Shown here: one piece after another, positions 52,268 through 61,820 of the stretch
Layout of the letters: every line of letters begins with the position of its first letter
How positions within the stretch are numbered: the first letter of the stretch is position 1
Source: Leminorella richardii
GTDB taxonomy: Bacteria > Pseudomonadota > Gammaproteobacteria > Enterobacterales > Enterobacteriaceae
Assembly: GCF_900478135.1 (NCBI RefSeq)
Contig: NZ_LS483470.1
Span: 2,538,501-2,602,500 of the forward strand
DNA: 64,000 bases
Direction of reading: 5' to 3'
Position numbers and translations under genes: made by a program
The notes under the pieces: generated by a model
What the model saw: only the letters and a program-made list of their open reading frames with translations
What the model was told of the DNA's origin: nothing
Databases searched by the model: none

Positions 52268-53149
52268 TTAATTGTTAGTATCGTTCTTTAGGACTTTATC
52301 AATCTCTACTTTTAGATCACCTGTAGACCATTTATTAAGTCTGCGGCGGATAGTTTCCTCTCTATCGCCTGTATCATTTATCCATTTATCTGGATTGATC
52401 TTTTTATCATTATTACAAATATAGGGCATTAAATATTCAAGAAGTTGACGTTTATTTTTCCAGTCGCTATGTGAAGGAATATCCCCAAGTAAGATTACAA
52501 CTGTATCTTTAATATATTCAAGTTCTGCAAGTTTATTCTTCCCTCCAGCGCTTGAACGCGCTCTTCTGCATACTTTATCAAAACCACTTCTTAATCGATG
52601 AAAACTCGGTGATTCTCGGTTATCATCTTGCGAAATACAGACATTCATATAAGAATAAGCATCAAGAAGAAACTTACAACTTTCTTTTTTATTGCCCAAT
52701 GAATATTGGAACTGCGCCCAGTAAAAATCTTCTAAAGCCATAGATAGATATATATATTCATAATGTGCATCATATAGCCTTGCTAATCCTTTCAGTTTAT
52801 ACCCGTCCATTTCTCCTCGAATTTCAATCCGATATTCTGCATATGTTTTCTTATAAACAAAAGGTTTCTCAACCATTATTCCATCAACATTTATAAACTC
52901 TTGTGAGTAGCGTATATTGTCGCTATTAGTCATATCTACAAAATATTGACATTGTATTTTTGAATACTCAATAATTTTAAATTCTTCAATTTTATCATAG
53001 GCTCTTTGCCTGTAAGTGCGCAGAACATCCTGGTTGCTCTCCTTTTTTTCGACTTTAAGTTTCCATTCCAGCTCAAGAAGTTTGTCCTCACAAGCGGTAC
53101 AAACTTGCAGATAGAAATCATCAAAAAAATTCGCACCCACATCCTTCAT
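52268..53149 (-). CDS. Hypothetical 293-aa protein, island accessory gene
   Basis: A soluble, strongly charged, AT-rich gene reading against its neighbours. The N-terminal 60 residues look coiled-coil (CEDKLLELEWKLKVEKKESNQ). The central region (about 115-195) is a helical repeat-like part rich in Tyr (LYDAHYEYIYLSMALEDFYW). No catalytic motif, signal peptide or membrane helix is visible. It lies between the defence cargo and AlpA, the variable part of such islands, so a defence role is possible by position only. Confidence 0.6.
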   Translation of the reverse strand: MKDVGANFFDDFYLQVCTACEDKLLELEWKLKVEKKESNQDVLRTYRQRAYDKIEEFKIIEYSKIQCQYFVDMTNSDNIRYSQEFINVDGIMVEKPFVYKKTYAEYRIEIRGEMDGYKLKGLARLYDAHYEYIYLSMALEDFYWAQFQYSLGNKKESCKFLLDAYSYMNVCISQDDNRESPSFHRLRSGFDKVCRRARSSAGGKNKLAELEYIKDTVVILLGDIPSHSDWKNKRQLLEYLMPYICNNDKKINPDKWINDTGDREETIRRRLNKWSTGDLKVEIDKVLKNDTNN

Positions 53150-53262
53150 GAAAAGTAAATCCCTAAAGTGATTTTATTTTAATGTTACTTCCAGTGTATG
53201 ACAGCCCCAGCGTGGTTGGCAATATGGACCCACCTGAACAAACTCATACTAAGGAAGCCTAG

Positions 53263-53502
53263 ATGTTACAGAACCCTCCCTCCTTACATACATCCAGTTA
53301 CGCAAATATTCCTGATTCACCGAGGATCTTGAGGCTAAAAGATGTCATGAAAAAAATGGGAATTTCACGCTCAACCATATACGACTGGCTTAATCCAAAA
53401 TCGCCACGCTACGATGGAACATTTCCAAAACAAAAACGCTTGGGAAAGCAATCCGTTGGCTGGCTGGAGTCAGAACTGAATGAATGGGTAATGCGACGTT
53501 AG
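53263..53502 (+). CDS. AlpA-family regulator
   Basis: The 79-residue protein has the AlpA/MerR-like helix-turn-helix: RILRLKDVMKKMGISRSTIYDWL (about 21-43), followed by FPKQKRLGKQSVGWLESELNEWV. In E. coli CP4-57, AlpA activates the excision functions. Here it lies upstream of a YfjP-like GTPase, the same neighbourhood. A ribosome-binding site is present just upstream (AAGGAAG). Confidence 0.9.
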   Translation: MLQNPPSLHTSSYANIPDSPRILRLKDVMKKMGISRSTIYDWLNPKSPRYDGTFPKQKRLGKQSVGWLESELNEWVMRR

Positions 53503-53667
53503 ATATCATTTCACCGTATCAGTGAACCGGGGCAATGCCCCCGGTTTGCTCCACAAAACCACATTCCTCCCCGTAATTCGAATGCAAAAAAAAACAGACC
53601 TGTATTACCGCAATGAATACATTGCAGCGAAGTTGCTGTATCGAATTTTTTTCATTCCGGAGGCTAC

Positions 53668-54552
53668 ATGTCTGATTCCTTTGAACGGGGCATTAATGTC
53701 CTGAAGCAACCTTTATCCATTCTTCCTGAACATATCTCCGATTTGGTTCTGGAGCATATACGCCAGAGTATTCATTACGAACCCGTGATTGGCATCATGG
53801 GAAAAACAGGTGCCGGAAAATCCTCGCTTTGCAATGCCCTTTTTGAACATCCTCTCAGCCCAGTCAGCCATGCAGAAGGCTGCACACGTAAACCTTTGCA
53901 TTTTACCCTGAACGCTGGAGGACGCAGCCTGACGCTGATCGATCTGCCGGGCGCAGGTGAATCACTGAATCATGATGAGATATATCGCCAGATGTACCAA
54001 GAACAGTTACCGAAGCTGGATCTCATTCTCTGGGTGATGAAAGCCGATGACCGAGCCTGTACCACAGACGAAGAGTTCCACCGTTTTCTACTGGATTGTG
54101 GCGTATCGACAGACAGAATTGTTTTTGTTATCAACCAGGCTGACAAAGCCGAGCCATCACTGGAATGGGATCGTGAAAAAGGATCTCCTTCAGTGAAGCA
54201 ACTCATGACGCTCACAGCGAGAAGTGCTGCCGTTTCCCGACAGTTCTTTACCCCTTACCCGGTGCATGCTGTTTCAGCAAAAACCGGTTACAACATGTCT
54301 CGTATAGTTGAAACAATGATTTTTGCCCTGCCACCAGAGGCTACCAGTGGCGTCTTTCGCCAGATCAGGAAAGAACATCGCACCAAAGAATCGGAGACGA
54401 AGGCCCGAAAGGATTTCGCGGATTTGTTGGGAGAATTATTGAGCAGGATTCTGGAGGCCATACCTCTCCCCAACGTGATACGCAACGGGCTGGGAGTGCT
54501 CAGAGAAGGGCTGGAGAATGCAGCTACCGCAATATGGCACTGGTTTTTCTAA
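53668..54552 (+). CDS. YfjP/YeeP-like GTPase
   Basis: The 294-residue protein has an Era/dynamin-like GTPase domain: G1 GIMGKTGAGKSSL (about 42-54), a Thr for G2 in GCTRKPL, G3 DLPGAGES, and G4 NQAD (about 157-160). The C-terminal 60 residues are basic and then amphipathic (LLSRILEAIPLPNVI), and could touch a membrane. YfjP and YeeP are prophage-like island genes of E. coli with no agreed function. The start lies after GGAGG, 166 bp from AlpA. Confidence 0.85.
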   Translation: MSDSFERGINVLKQPLSILPEHISDLVLEHIRQSIHYEPVIGIMGKTGAGKSSLCNALFEHPLSPVSHAEGCTRKPLHFTLNAGGRSLTLIDLPGAGESLNHDEIYRQMYQEQLPKLDLILWVMKADDRACTTDEEFHRFLLDCGVSTDRIVFVINQADKAEPSLEWDREKGSPSVKQLMTLTARSAAVSRQFFTPYPVHAVSAKTGYNMSRIVETMIFALPPEATSGVFRQIRKEHRTKESETKARKDFADLLGELLSRILEAIPLPNVIRNGLGVLREGLENAATAIWHWFF

Positions 54553-54787
54553 TACATCTACCCACTGAGTTAAGCCACCTGAAAATTATGAATTCAGCGA
54601 CAGGATATGTCGCGACCTGCTTCAGTTCTGTCTCTGAAAAAAATAGTTATTGTTAATCAGGATATTACTTAGTTATTTGCCTGGACGTTTTTTCTCTATT
54701 CCTCCTGTTACTACGACATATCCTGTCGTGCTCATGATTCATAATAACATCATTAAAAACAGTAAGTTATCCATGGACATTTTTCTG

Positions 54788-55504
54788 ATGAACACTACAT
54801 CGACTCGTTATGACCGGTTTGCCATCAGGCTGACACAGATTATCAGCCGGTTACTGTCAGGAGAGTCTCTTGACCTAAAAACCCTGGCAGAAGAGTTTGG
54901 AGTATCTGAACGAACGCTACAGCGAGATTTCCACCAACGATTACTCCACCTTAATATCGTTAGTGAGAATGGGCGCTGGCGACTTGATGGGAAACGCTTT
55001 ACAGACAGTTCGTTAGATGTTCTGGCGTTTATGCGCAACACCGGAATCACTCAATTGTTTCCGTCACCTGATCGCAGGTTGATGCATTACCTCACGGGTG
55101 AAACGTCATATTCTCCCTGCCTTATCTGGTCTTCATCGCATTCTGACTCGGTTGTGTCATCAGAATGTTTTCAGCGACTGATACAGGCGATCTGTCAACA
55201 AAACTGTATTCATTTGCTGACTGGCAATGATTCTCACGCGGTCTTTGAACCTTATCGTCTTATTCACACGGAAGGAAATTGGTATTTAGTTGCCTGTCAG
55301 GCCGAAATAATCAGGGTTATTCCAGTAGCCAGCATCAACCAGGTGAAGTTAACCACAGAGAGTTTTGTGCGCAGAGATGACATCTGCCATCTCACTGCGT
55401 GTGAGCGGTTCATCTCATCCTTACCTCATGTTCCTTATATCCATGATGTAATGAACTCGGCTAATCATCGTTCATATAAAAAATATTATTCATCAAATAA
55501 ATAG
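54788..55504 (+). CDS. YfjR-like WYL-domain transcriptional regulator
   Basis: I prefer ATG 54788 (MNTTSTRYDRFAIRL), which gives about 238 residues like E. coli YfjR; earlier in-frame ATGs at 54650 and 54773 add unsupported residues. The N-terminal HTH is LSGESLDLKTLAEEFGVSERTLQRDFHQRL. A WYL domain follows (FEPYRLIHTEGNWYLVACQ), a fold that senses nucleotides or other ligands. In CP4-57-type islands this gene follows the GTPase. Exact start is uncertain. Confidence 0.8.
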   Translation: MNTTSTRYDRFAIRLTQIISRLLSGESLDLKTLAEEFGVSERTLQRDFHQRLLHLNIVSENGRWRLDGKRFTDSSLDVLAFMRNTGITQLFPSPDRRLMHYLTGETSYSPCLIWSSSHSDSVVSSECFQRLIQAICQQNCIHLLTGNDSHAVFEPYRLIHTEGNWYLVACQAEIIRVIPVASINQVKLTTESFVRRDDICHLTACERFISSLPHVPYIHDVMNSANHRSYKKYYSSNK

Positions 55505-55565
55505 TAGTAAAAGAGGAGCAACTTCATCAATTAAGAATAATCTCCTCACTTAATCAGTAGGCTAT

Positions 55566-56036
55566 ATGAATATTGTAAAAATAAAAACATCTTTATATTT
55601 AATAATGTTGTTAAGCAGTTCTTCGCAGGCTGGTCAGGAAAACTGGGAGCTTAAATGTACACTTGATACTGGTGGGGTTATGACACTGAATCATAAAAAA
55701 GATACCGTATATATTACCTATAAATCACAGGATAAAAGTTCTGATAAAGGCAGCGTAGTCATCAAAATGGATACTAATTCAGGTGAAGCACAGCAGTCCA
55801 TCACAGCAAATGATGTTACTGACAATAGAGTCTTTGTATTGCGAGGAACTAGAGAGAATATAGAAGGCGCTATGGCTATCACTTATGAAGAGTACAAAGG
55901 TCAGCCTGATGCTCATATCAGTGTCATGAACCCTATGGGTAAAGAAACTGAAAGTCACGCCTGTCTGACCGGTACGATTACTACCAGGAGTGATTTACTT
56001 TATACAGGTATCGAACATGCGCCCTTCATTCATTAA
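55566..56036 (+). CDS. YfjT-like secreted protein
   Basis: The 156-residue protein has a signal peptide (1-22, ending SSSQA-GQENW) and a beta-rich secreted domain with two Cys (about 30 and 132) that may form a disulfide. Length, signal peptide and place after the WYL regulator match YfjT of the CP4-57 island. No enzymatic motif is visible and the function is unknown. Confidence 0.65.
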   Translation: MNIVKIKTSLYLIMLLSSSSQAGQENWELKCTLDTGGVMTLNHKKDTVYITYKSQDKSSDKGSVVIKMDTNSGEAQQSITANDVTDNRVFVLRGTRENIEGAMAITYEEYKGQPDAHISVMNPMGKETESHACLTGTITTRSDLLYTGIEHAPFIH

Positions 56037-56112
56037 AACCAGATTAACCGTCTTATCAGGCCTGATTTAGTCAAGGCTACGTAATTTACCAAAACTTCAA
56101 AAGGAATCACTC

Positions 56113-56832
56113 ATGTCTAAACAAAAAGTACTTACTGGATTGTTTATCGGCTGCTCAATATTTATTGTTGCTGGCTGTGATAATGTATCCGCTTCAGACA
56201 ATCAGGAAATTATAAAATCACAGGTATTATCAAATATAGACTCAACCAGAACCCTGGGGACTGCATTAGAGCATCGCCAGCGATGTGAATCGTTTAAATG
56301 GGAAGATGGAGCCGATGAGCAAGGACGCCAAACTGTTACTTATACGTGTGATATGTCGGCATCTGCAACTAATAGTATCTGGAAAAGGGAAATGACTCGG
56401 TTTGCTAATGGCTACGCCAGTTTGATAGAAAGCGCAAAGCGCTCTATAGACCAATACAATGAGGCCTGTGTCGCCAATGGAAGTGATCCTTATTGCTTTA
56501 AGAAAGAAGCAGACAATTCAAAATTGAAAGAAGGTTTAAGTGCTGCTAAAAAACTGGCTGAAAATGAAACCATCAAAGTTAAGCAAGTTATTATCTGGAG
56601 CGTTTTACCTGGTACAGAACACCCCGTCCAACTGCTCTCAGCAAAATATTACTTTGATTTTAATAATGACTCCCAGAGCTGGGCCAGCCAACAAGGAGAT
56701 AATCTTCTAAAAGACATTTACAACAACAATGAGAAAAATAACCCCATTATAGGTTTAATCAGCTACGAAGCAGCTAAAGTTAACTGTTCATACAGAGAAA
56801 TTGCAGCCGCATGTAATTTGTGTGATTCATAG
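56113..56832 (+). CDS. Island lipoprotein, C-terminus truncated by an IS element
   Basis: The signal peptide ends in a lipobox (IVAGC, Cys22), so the protein should be lipidated. Two Cys-rich segments (CESFKWEDGADEQGRQTVTYTC and CVANGSDPYC) flank a helical middle. The frame ends at 56832 inside the left inverted repeat of the IS481-like element, so the last five residues are IS-encoded. A coding remnant directly after the IS (57840-57968) may be its original tail. It resembles the lipoproteins next to yfjT in CP4-57 islands. Confidence 0.65.
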   Translation: MSKQKVLTGLFIGCSIFIVAGCDNVSASDNQEIIKSQVLSNIDSTRTLGTALEHRQRCESFKWEDGADEQGRQTVTYTCDMSASATNSIWKREMTRFANGYASLIESAKRSIDQYNEACVANGSDPYCFKKEADNSKLKEGLSAAKKLAENETIKVKQVIIWSVLPGTEHPVQLLSAKYYFDFNNDSQSWASQQGDNLLKDIYNNNEKNNPIIGLISYEAAKVNCSYREIAAACNLCDS

Positions 56833-57839
56833 ACATCGTTTCAATTTCTCAGCTCAAGTTCAAGTTTGTAATTTTGCTCCTGTACATGTTCTTCACTGGG
56901 CTGATAGCTTGTTTGGACGGCGTCAGAGTAAGGCGTTTGCTCAGCTAGCTCGAAGTAGCGCTCCATCGGTGTTTTACCGTTGTGTGCGCTATGAGGGCGC
57001 TCCCAGTTGTAGTAGTGCTGCCATTCCGCCAGTAGATCACTCAGGTCGTTAGCAGCCAAGTCTATGGTTGCGTAAAACTCAGCTTTATCTGTTTTTTGGG
57101 ATCGCTCAACTTTGCCATTAAGATGAGGTGACGCAGGTTTATTCGGACGGAACTTGATGCCGTATTCTTTTAATTTTTCCTGCACCTTAACAGCAAAAAA
57201 CTCTCTTCCCCGGTCCGTTTGGAACCGCTGTATTGGGAAAGGCATTTCTTCAATAACACAATCGATAAAATCCAATGTATTTGCAGCCGTGCGACGAGAG
57301 TAAAAGCCTTAGGACCCTGTATCGAGTGCAATCATCAATAGAAGTGTACTGATATAAACCGGGACCAATCTTGCAGGTATCCATCTGGACACGATCACCA
57401 GGAACAGGGCGTTCGTAGCGAATGAAGTCAGCTTTACGTCGGAACTTAACAACAGGCTTAACCTGGTTCTGGCAAAGAACCTTGTGGATCGTTGCTATAG
57501 CCAGAGAGATCGAATGAAGCCTTTTTAACTCGCTTTGAATACGTCTTGCACCCAGATTCCGCAGTGTTCGTAACTCCAGAATCAGAGCAATTTCGTCGGG
57601 GCCAGTCTTAGTTGATGGTGAATGTTTAGGACGACGGCTGTGGCTTTCCAGACCGGCTATACCCTGTGCCAGATATCTGCGCCACCATTTACGTAATGTG
57701 GGGCGAGAAATGCCGCAGCGACGACATACGAACCCCGCATCACCAGACGTCTCATAGAGTTTTACCCACTGTAACCGCTGCTGAATTTCCCTGTTCATAG
57801 TAAGGCATTATAGTGAAACGATGTCTATGAATCACACAA
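56818..57839. mobile_element. IS481-family insertion sequence
   Basis: The element is about 1,022 bp with 26-bp perfect terminal inverted repeats (56818-56843 and 57814-57839) carrying a TGTGTGATTC core. Its single transposase gene reads leftward and is frameshifted. I cannot find a clear target-site duplication. It is inserted at the end of a lipoprotein gene. Confidence 0.85.
56841..57798 (-). pseudogene. IS481-family transposase, frameshifted
   Basis: The first part (57798 to 57250) has a HTH (AGFVCRRCGISRPTLRKWWRRY) and the first DDE Asp in VQMDTCKIG. The second part (57275 to 56841) has the second Asp in QTDRGREFF and the Glu in GKVERSQK. The frames join near 57300, where the message reads CTTTTAC; removing one T restores LRLYSRRTAANTLDF. 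The product would then be about 318 residues, normal for IS481. All catalytic residues are present, so the frameshift is the only defect. Confidence 0.8.
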
Positions 57840-57968
57840 GTTAGTGATGACGTTGTGATTTCCCGACAAGAACTTTCAGATTTGTTTTTAGAGACGCTAG
57901 AGTTTACTCGTGTCCAAAAGCTTAGAAGGTCTCTTGCCAATCATGACCCCTCTCTTCATCTTGATTGA
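57840..57968 (+). pseudogene. 3' coding remnant beyond the IS element
   Basis: Directly after the IS an open frame without start encodes VSDDVVISRQELSDLFLETLEF..., 42 codons to TGA 57966-57968. It is probably the severed C-terminal end of the lipoprotein gene interrupted by the IS, or of another deleted gene. The region 57969-58065 has no gene. Confidence 0.5.
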
Positions 57969-58065
57969 TACAAATGGCTAGTGCCATACTGCTGTGACAT
58001 TGATTCCCGTTACATTGCTCAAAAAATCAGACAGTTAGTATTTGGTGTCGCTTTCAGCTAGCTCT

Positions 58066-58150
58066 CCAAAATTCTCCATCGGTGATTACCAGAGTCATCC
58101 GATGAAGTCCTAAGAGCCCGCACGGCGCAAGCCCTGCGGGCTTTTTTGTG
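58066..58150 (+). repeat. 85-bp direct repeat, right copy (island right boundary)
   Basis: Identical to 39294-39378, including the ssrA terminator hairpin. Just upstream, CAGCTAGCTCT resembles the last bases of tmRNA (CCAGCTCCA), which suggests an attachment core. Confidence 0.9.
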
Positions 58151-58192
58151 TGGAAATTTCGGATTCTGGTTCAACTCCTGCAGTTCAATAAA
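58151..58192 (+). repeat. Degenerate copy of the tmRNA 3' end (old attachment site)
   Basis: The segment contains GGAAATTTCGGATTCTGGTT followed by CAACTCCTGCAGTTC, an imperfect match to the last 40 nt of ssrA (39257-39296). It no longer pairs properly as a tRNA-like stem. It marks a second, older integration event at ssrA. Confidence 0.65.
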
Positions 58193-58297
58193 TTTTAGAA
58201 AGCTCGTAACTATTAAAACTTATGAGCTTTTCTTTACAACGAGATTGCAAAATCTAACCCCATGAATTAATTATTATTTTATCTTTTCTGTAACATG

Positions 58298-59944
58298 TTA
58301 ATTTTTATTTAATTTATTCAATAATTCACTAATACATTTACCTAGAGCTAGCCCAAGTAATGGTGGTACAGCATTTCCTACCTGAGTATATTGAGGAACC
58401 TCAAATTTTTCGCATCTGCCCACCTGTCGTTATTTTCGATCTAAAAATAAAGTTATCAGGAAAAGACTGAATTCTTGCCATCTCTCTAACAGTTAAAACT
58501 CTTAATTCACTTTTATCATAATGACAAGCATCATCAGGAATAGATAATGCAGCAGGTGCAGGTAAATTAGCATTCAATGCTTTTTGAGTTTGTTTTTTCG
58601 TTGGATGTGATTGTAAGTATTTAATAAATTCTGATTTCAATAAAACTTACCCATCTTATTGTTATCTTTCAAATAATCAAAATTTTTAAGCACATCCCAT
58701 ATAGAATCAGAGATCACACTATCGTTTCCCTTCAAAATATTAAAAACCGCTTTATTAATATTTTTATCATTACATTCTTGAAGCACTTGATATAGTCTTA
58801 AATCTTCTCTGGACATAGTAACTATTACTACGATACTCATGATTATAAATTCTATCTCGCTTTTGTAGTATAGTTGAAAAAGGTTTATTTAAATTATCAC
58901 AAAAAATGATGATTTACTTGGTTTATTCATTTTTAGATCATCTAATGCCTCACTAACCGATACAGGCGTATGGCCGACTAAATGATGAAGAAATGATGTC
59001 TTAAATAAAGATAAATTATCATCTTTAGTCACATCAAAATAAGGCAATGTACCGAATATAGCTTCTTGTGGCTGCTTCTGTACCAACTGATAAAATACCT
59101 TAGATTCTTTAAATAGTTTTAATTCTGAATCTATAGTTGAAAAAGTTTTCTCTAATTCTTCAAAAATATCATGACGAATTGCAATCATAATAAAGCGAGG
59201 TCTATTTTGAGGAACTCCGGCAAATCGAGCATTAACATGTAAGCATAAAGGAATATATTTCTTAGTAGCAAAAACTTTCGCAACTTCAAACCAGGCGTGA
59301 AATAAATTATCATTTTTATCTTTAAAAGCTCTTAAAATACCAGTGACATTCTCTAACACTGCTATTTTAGGTTGAACATGTTCAACAAAGCTGGCAAATT
59401 CCCACGGCAGGGTATTTTTATCACTATCCTTTTCTCTTAATCCAGCCATACTAAAACTCTGGCAAGGTGGCCCTCCGGAAACTAAATCGACCCATTTACC
59501 ATTAAATCCATTCCGTATTGTATCCAATAGCACTTTGTTATTTTTTAAAATATTTATTTAATTGAATAATATTACTATAATTAAATTACCTTTTAATAAC
59601 TCTACATTCGGTGGCAAATCAGTATTTGTTACTGAATCAATCGGATATTGAAAAGGATTTTCTCTTAAGCGTTGTGATAGTGTATCGAATTGACTGCTAA
59701 TCCAAAAGGCATGTTTAGGCTTATGGTTATCTTTCGCCATTTGCTGAAAATCTTCATTAAAAAAATTATATGCAAATGTCTCTGCAGCCATTGGTGACAA
59801 TTCATTAGCTAGCAGGAGTTCAAAACCAGCCTTGTCTAACCCTAATGATAGTCCCCCGCAACCAGCAAATAGCTCTATATGATTGAATTTATTTTTCTTT
59901 TTCAATATACACCTATATAAATAAACAGTACTACGATAAAGCAC
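58298..59944 (-). pseudogene. Decayed C5-cytosine DNA methyltransferase
   Basis: Pieces of an m5C methyltransferase lie in order but in different frames: motif I ELFAGCGGLSLGLDKAG (from 59944), motif IV GGPPCQSFSMAGL with the catalytic Cys, ENVTG (VI) and QNRPRF (VIII) in 59533-58889, a linker segment (58840-58637), LTVREMARIQSFPDNF (IX, 58640-58401), and VGNAVPP (X) near 58345-58365 ahead of TAA 58298-58300. At least four frameshifts separate them. The very AT-rich gene is divergent from a MvaI/BcnI-like endonuclease, its cognate partner. It should be inactive. Confidence 0.8.
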
Positions 59945-60003
59945 ATTCTAATCTAAAAAAAAAGAAATGTCCAGGCGGCTATGGTGAGTTTAGTTGACTT
60001 TTT

Positions 60004-60015
60004 CGAGGCGCCTCG
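60004..60015. promoter_or_regulatory. 12-bp perfect palindrome in the methyltransferase-endonuclease spacer
   Basis: CGAGGCGCCTCG, GC-rich in an AT-rich divergent promoter region. It could be a regulator site for the restriction-modification genes; no C-protein gene is seen nearby. Confidence 0.3.
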
Positions 60016-60181
60016 ATAATCTGAAAATCAGGCTTAGAGAGAAGCCTTCAGCCCAAGTTAGTAAAGACCCTTTGCGTCCTCTCTGTAATGACTAGTTTCA
60101 ACTTGCACTTTTAACTTATTTATGGGCAGTAAGTTTGGTGTATGTATCTATTTGAAACTTTTTTGTTACAGAGAGGCATAC

Positions 60182-61653
60182 ATGTCCAAACAAATTCTAG
60201 TTACGCGTTCACAATATGAACGATTCAAACAACGTGCTAAACAATTAAAAAAACAAAGCAACACTCTCAGTTTAGATGATGCATTACAAATAGTTGCCAA
60301 AGAAAATAAATTTGGTAATTGGAAAGCTATAACTAATGCCTATAAATTAAATCAAAAATTATCTATTCCAACTCCCAATGTTTCGATAAATTTCATTCAC
60401 GATGAAGATATTGAATTAAGTGAAGATGAAGAGCAAGATATAAAAAATGAGCGTCACCAAGATCTTGATGATGAAATAAAATTAAAAGTCATTAATAATA
60501 AAAAAGAGCTAGCTCAACTTGCCATTGAGTTTTCTATATTTGAGCCTACAACCACTGGCCTTAAAAAAGCATTTTGGACTCTACCTCTCCTATTAGAACA
60601 CACTTTGAACTTACAAAATTTCATTTTTATGAACAACAGAAACAAGGAGCTGATGAATATGGTGTAAAAAAGCATGCCTACTTTGTCACACCAACTGAAC
60701 TAATCGAGTCGCAAGTTAGTTTATATCGGCCTAAAACAAAAAAAGGCGATCCTAGAATGTGGTTTACAGGTCTAGGAAAATTTGCACCTGCCGGTTCTCA
60801 AGTTGCAATTGTTGTTTTTAAAGATAGTCTTTATTTAATTAATCTCAGTGAGATAAACTTAAAAAATGAATTGCAACACTCAAATGAAATAAAGAAATTC
60901 ATCAATGAATATCTACATGAAAATAACTCCATTGCAGATGAGCTTTTAAGTAAGTTAAAAGAATTGGCAAAGCATCCTATTCGGGCAACTCATCAAGGAG
61001 ATACTGCGATTGGAATGTCAATCGAAAAGGCATTAGGAATCGCAGCCAACTCGAGCAAACTCCCCGATTACAAAGGCATTGAGCTAAAATCAGGACGTAA
61101 TTCGTCAAAGAATCGCTCAACTTTATTTGCTCAAGTAGCTCAGTGGGATATCAGCCCATATAAGAAAAGTGCTGAAATTCTGGATAAATTTGGCTATTTC
61201 CGTGAAAAAGATTTTAAACTCTATTGTTCCGTTAGCAGCCAAAAACCGAATAGCCAAAGTCTTATATTTAAAATGGACAAAGATGAATTACAAGAATGGT
61301 CAATAAAAATTGATAATGGAGAAACAAAACATAAAGAACATATCGCAAGCTGGAGCGGCTCTCTCTTAAGAGAACGTTTAAAAGAAAAGCATGCTGAAAC
61401 TTTTTGGATAGAAGCATCAAGTACATTTATTGATGGCACTGAATATTTTCAGTTACTCTCAGTAACTCACACAAAAGCACCATTATTAAACCAACTAATG
61501 CCATTAATTGAAAGTGGTGTTATTACAATGGATCATCTTATTAAGCGCTCAGGAAAAAATAATAGAGTAAGTGAGAAAGGTCCATTATTTAAAATAGATC
61601 AAAAAAACTTTGATCTTTTATTTCCCGAACCAATAAAATACAAACTTATTTAA
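60182..61653 (+). pseudogene. MvaI/BcnI-family type II restriction endonuclease, frameshifted
   Basis: ATG 60182 (MSKQILVTRSQYERF) follows AGAGAGG. The first frame ends at 60667; the second carries on to 61653. They join near 60570 in LKKA-(I)-MDSTSPIRTHFELTKFHFYEQQ if one base is restored, giving about 490 residues. The catalytic core GDTAIGMSIEKALGI...PDYKGIELKSGR is typical of MvaI/BcnI enzymes, with Glu and Asp...ExK. An N-terminal extra domain (about 1-60) is Lys-rich. With the damaged methyltransferase the whole system appears dead. The recognition site cannot be read from sequence. Confidence 0.8.
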
Positions 61654-61820
61654 ATGTTAATCGATGCATACTAAACCAAGATTTTTAGTATGCATTTCTT
61701 TCATAGTTACTTATTTTTATAAAACTTTAATAATCAATCAAATATCGAAGATTGGATCTTAGAAATATTACGAGATAACCTCTGAACTCGTGGCCTTTCC
61801 TTACTTATTAAATCCCCCCA

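Larger units (their letters stand above)
39294..58150. mobile_element. CP4-57/P4-like genomic island integrated at ssrA, carrying defence genes
   Basis: The element begins at the 3' end of ssrA with an integrase reading rightward and ends at the second 85-bp repeat, spanning about 18.9 kb. AlpA, a YfjP-like GTPase, a YfjR-like WYL regulator and a YfjT-like protein at the right are hallmarks of the E. coli CP4-57 family, which also uses ssrA. The middle is defence cargo: a nuclease module, a retron, and a STAND NTPase. Its base composition is more AT-rich than the core. Several genes are frameshifted and an IS481-like element is present, so the island is partly decayed. Confidence 0.85.

Noticed and set aside
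56812..57845. Target-site duplication around the IS481-like element
   Set aside because: Flanks read GTAATT and GTTAGT, not a convincing direct repeat.
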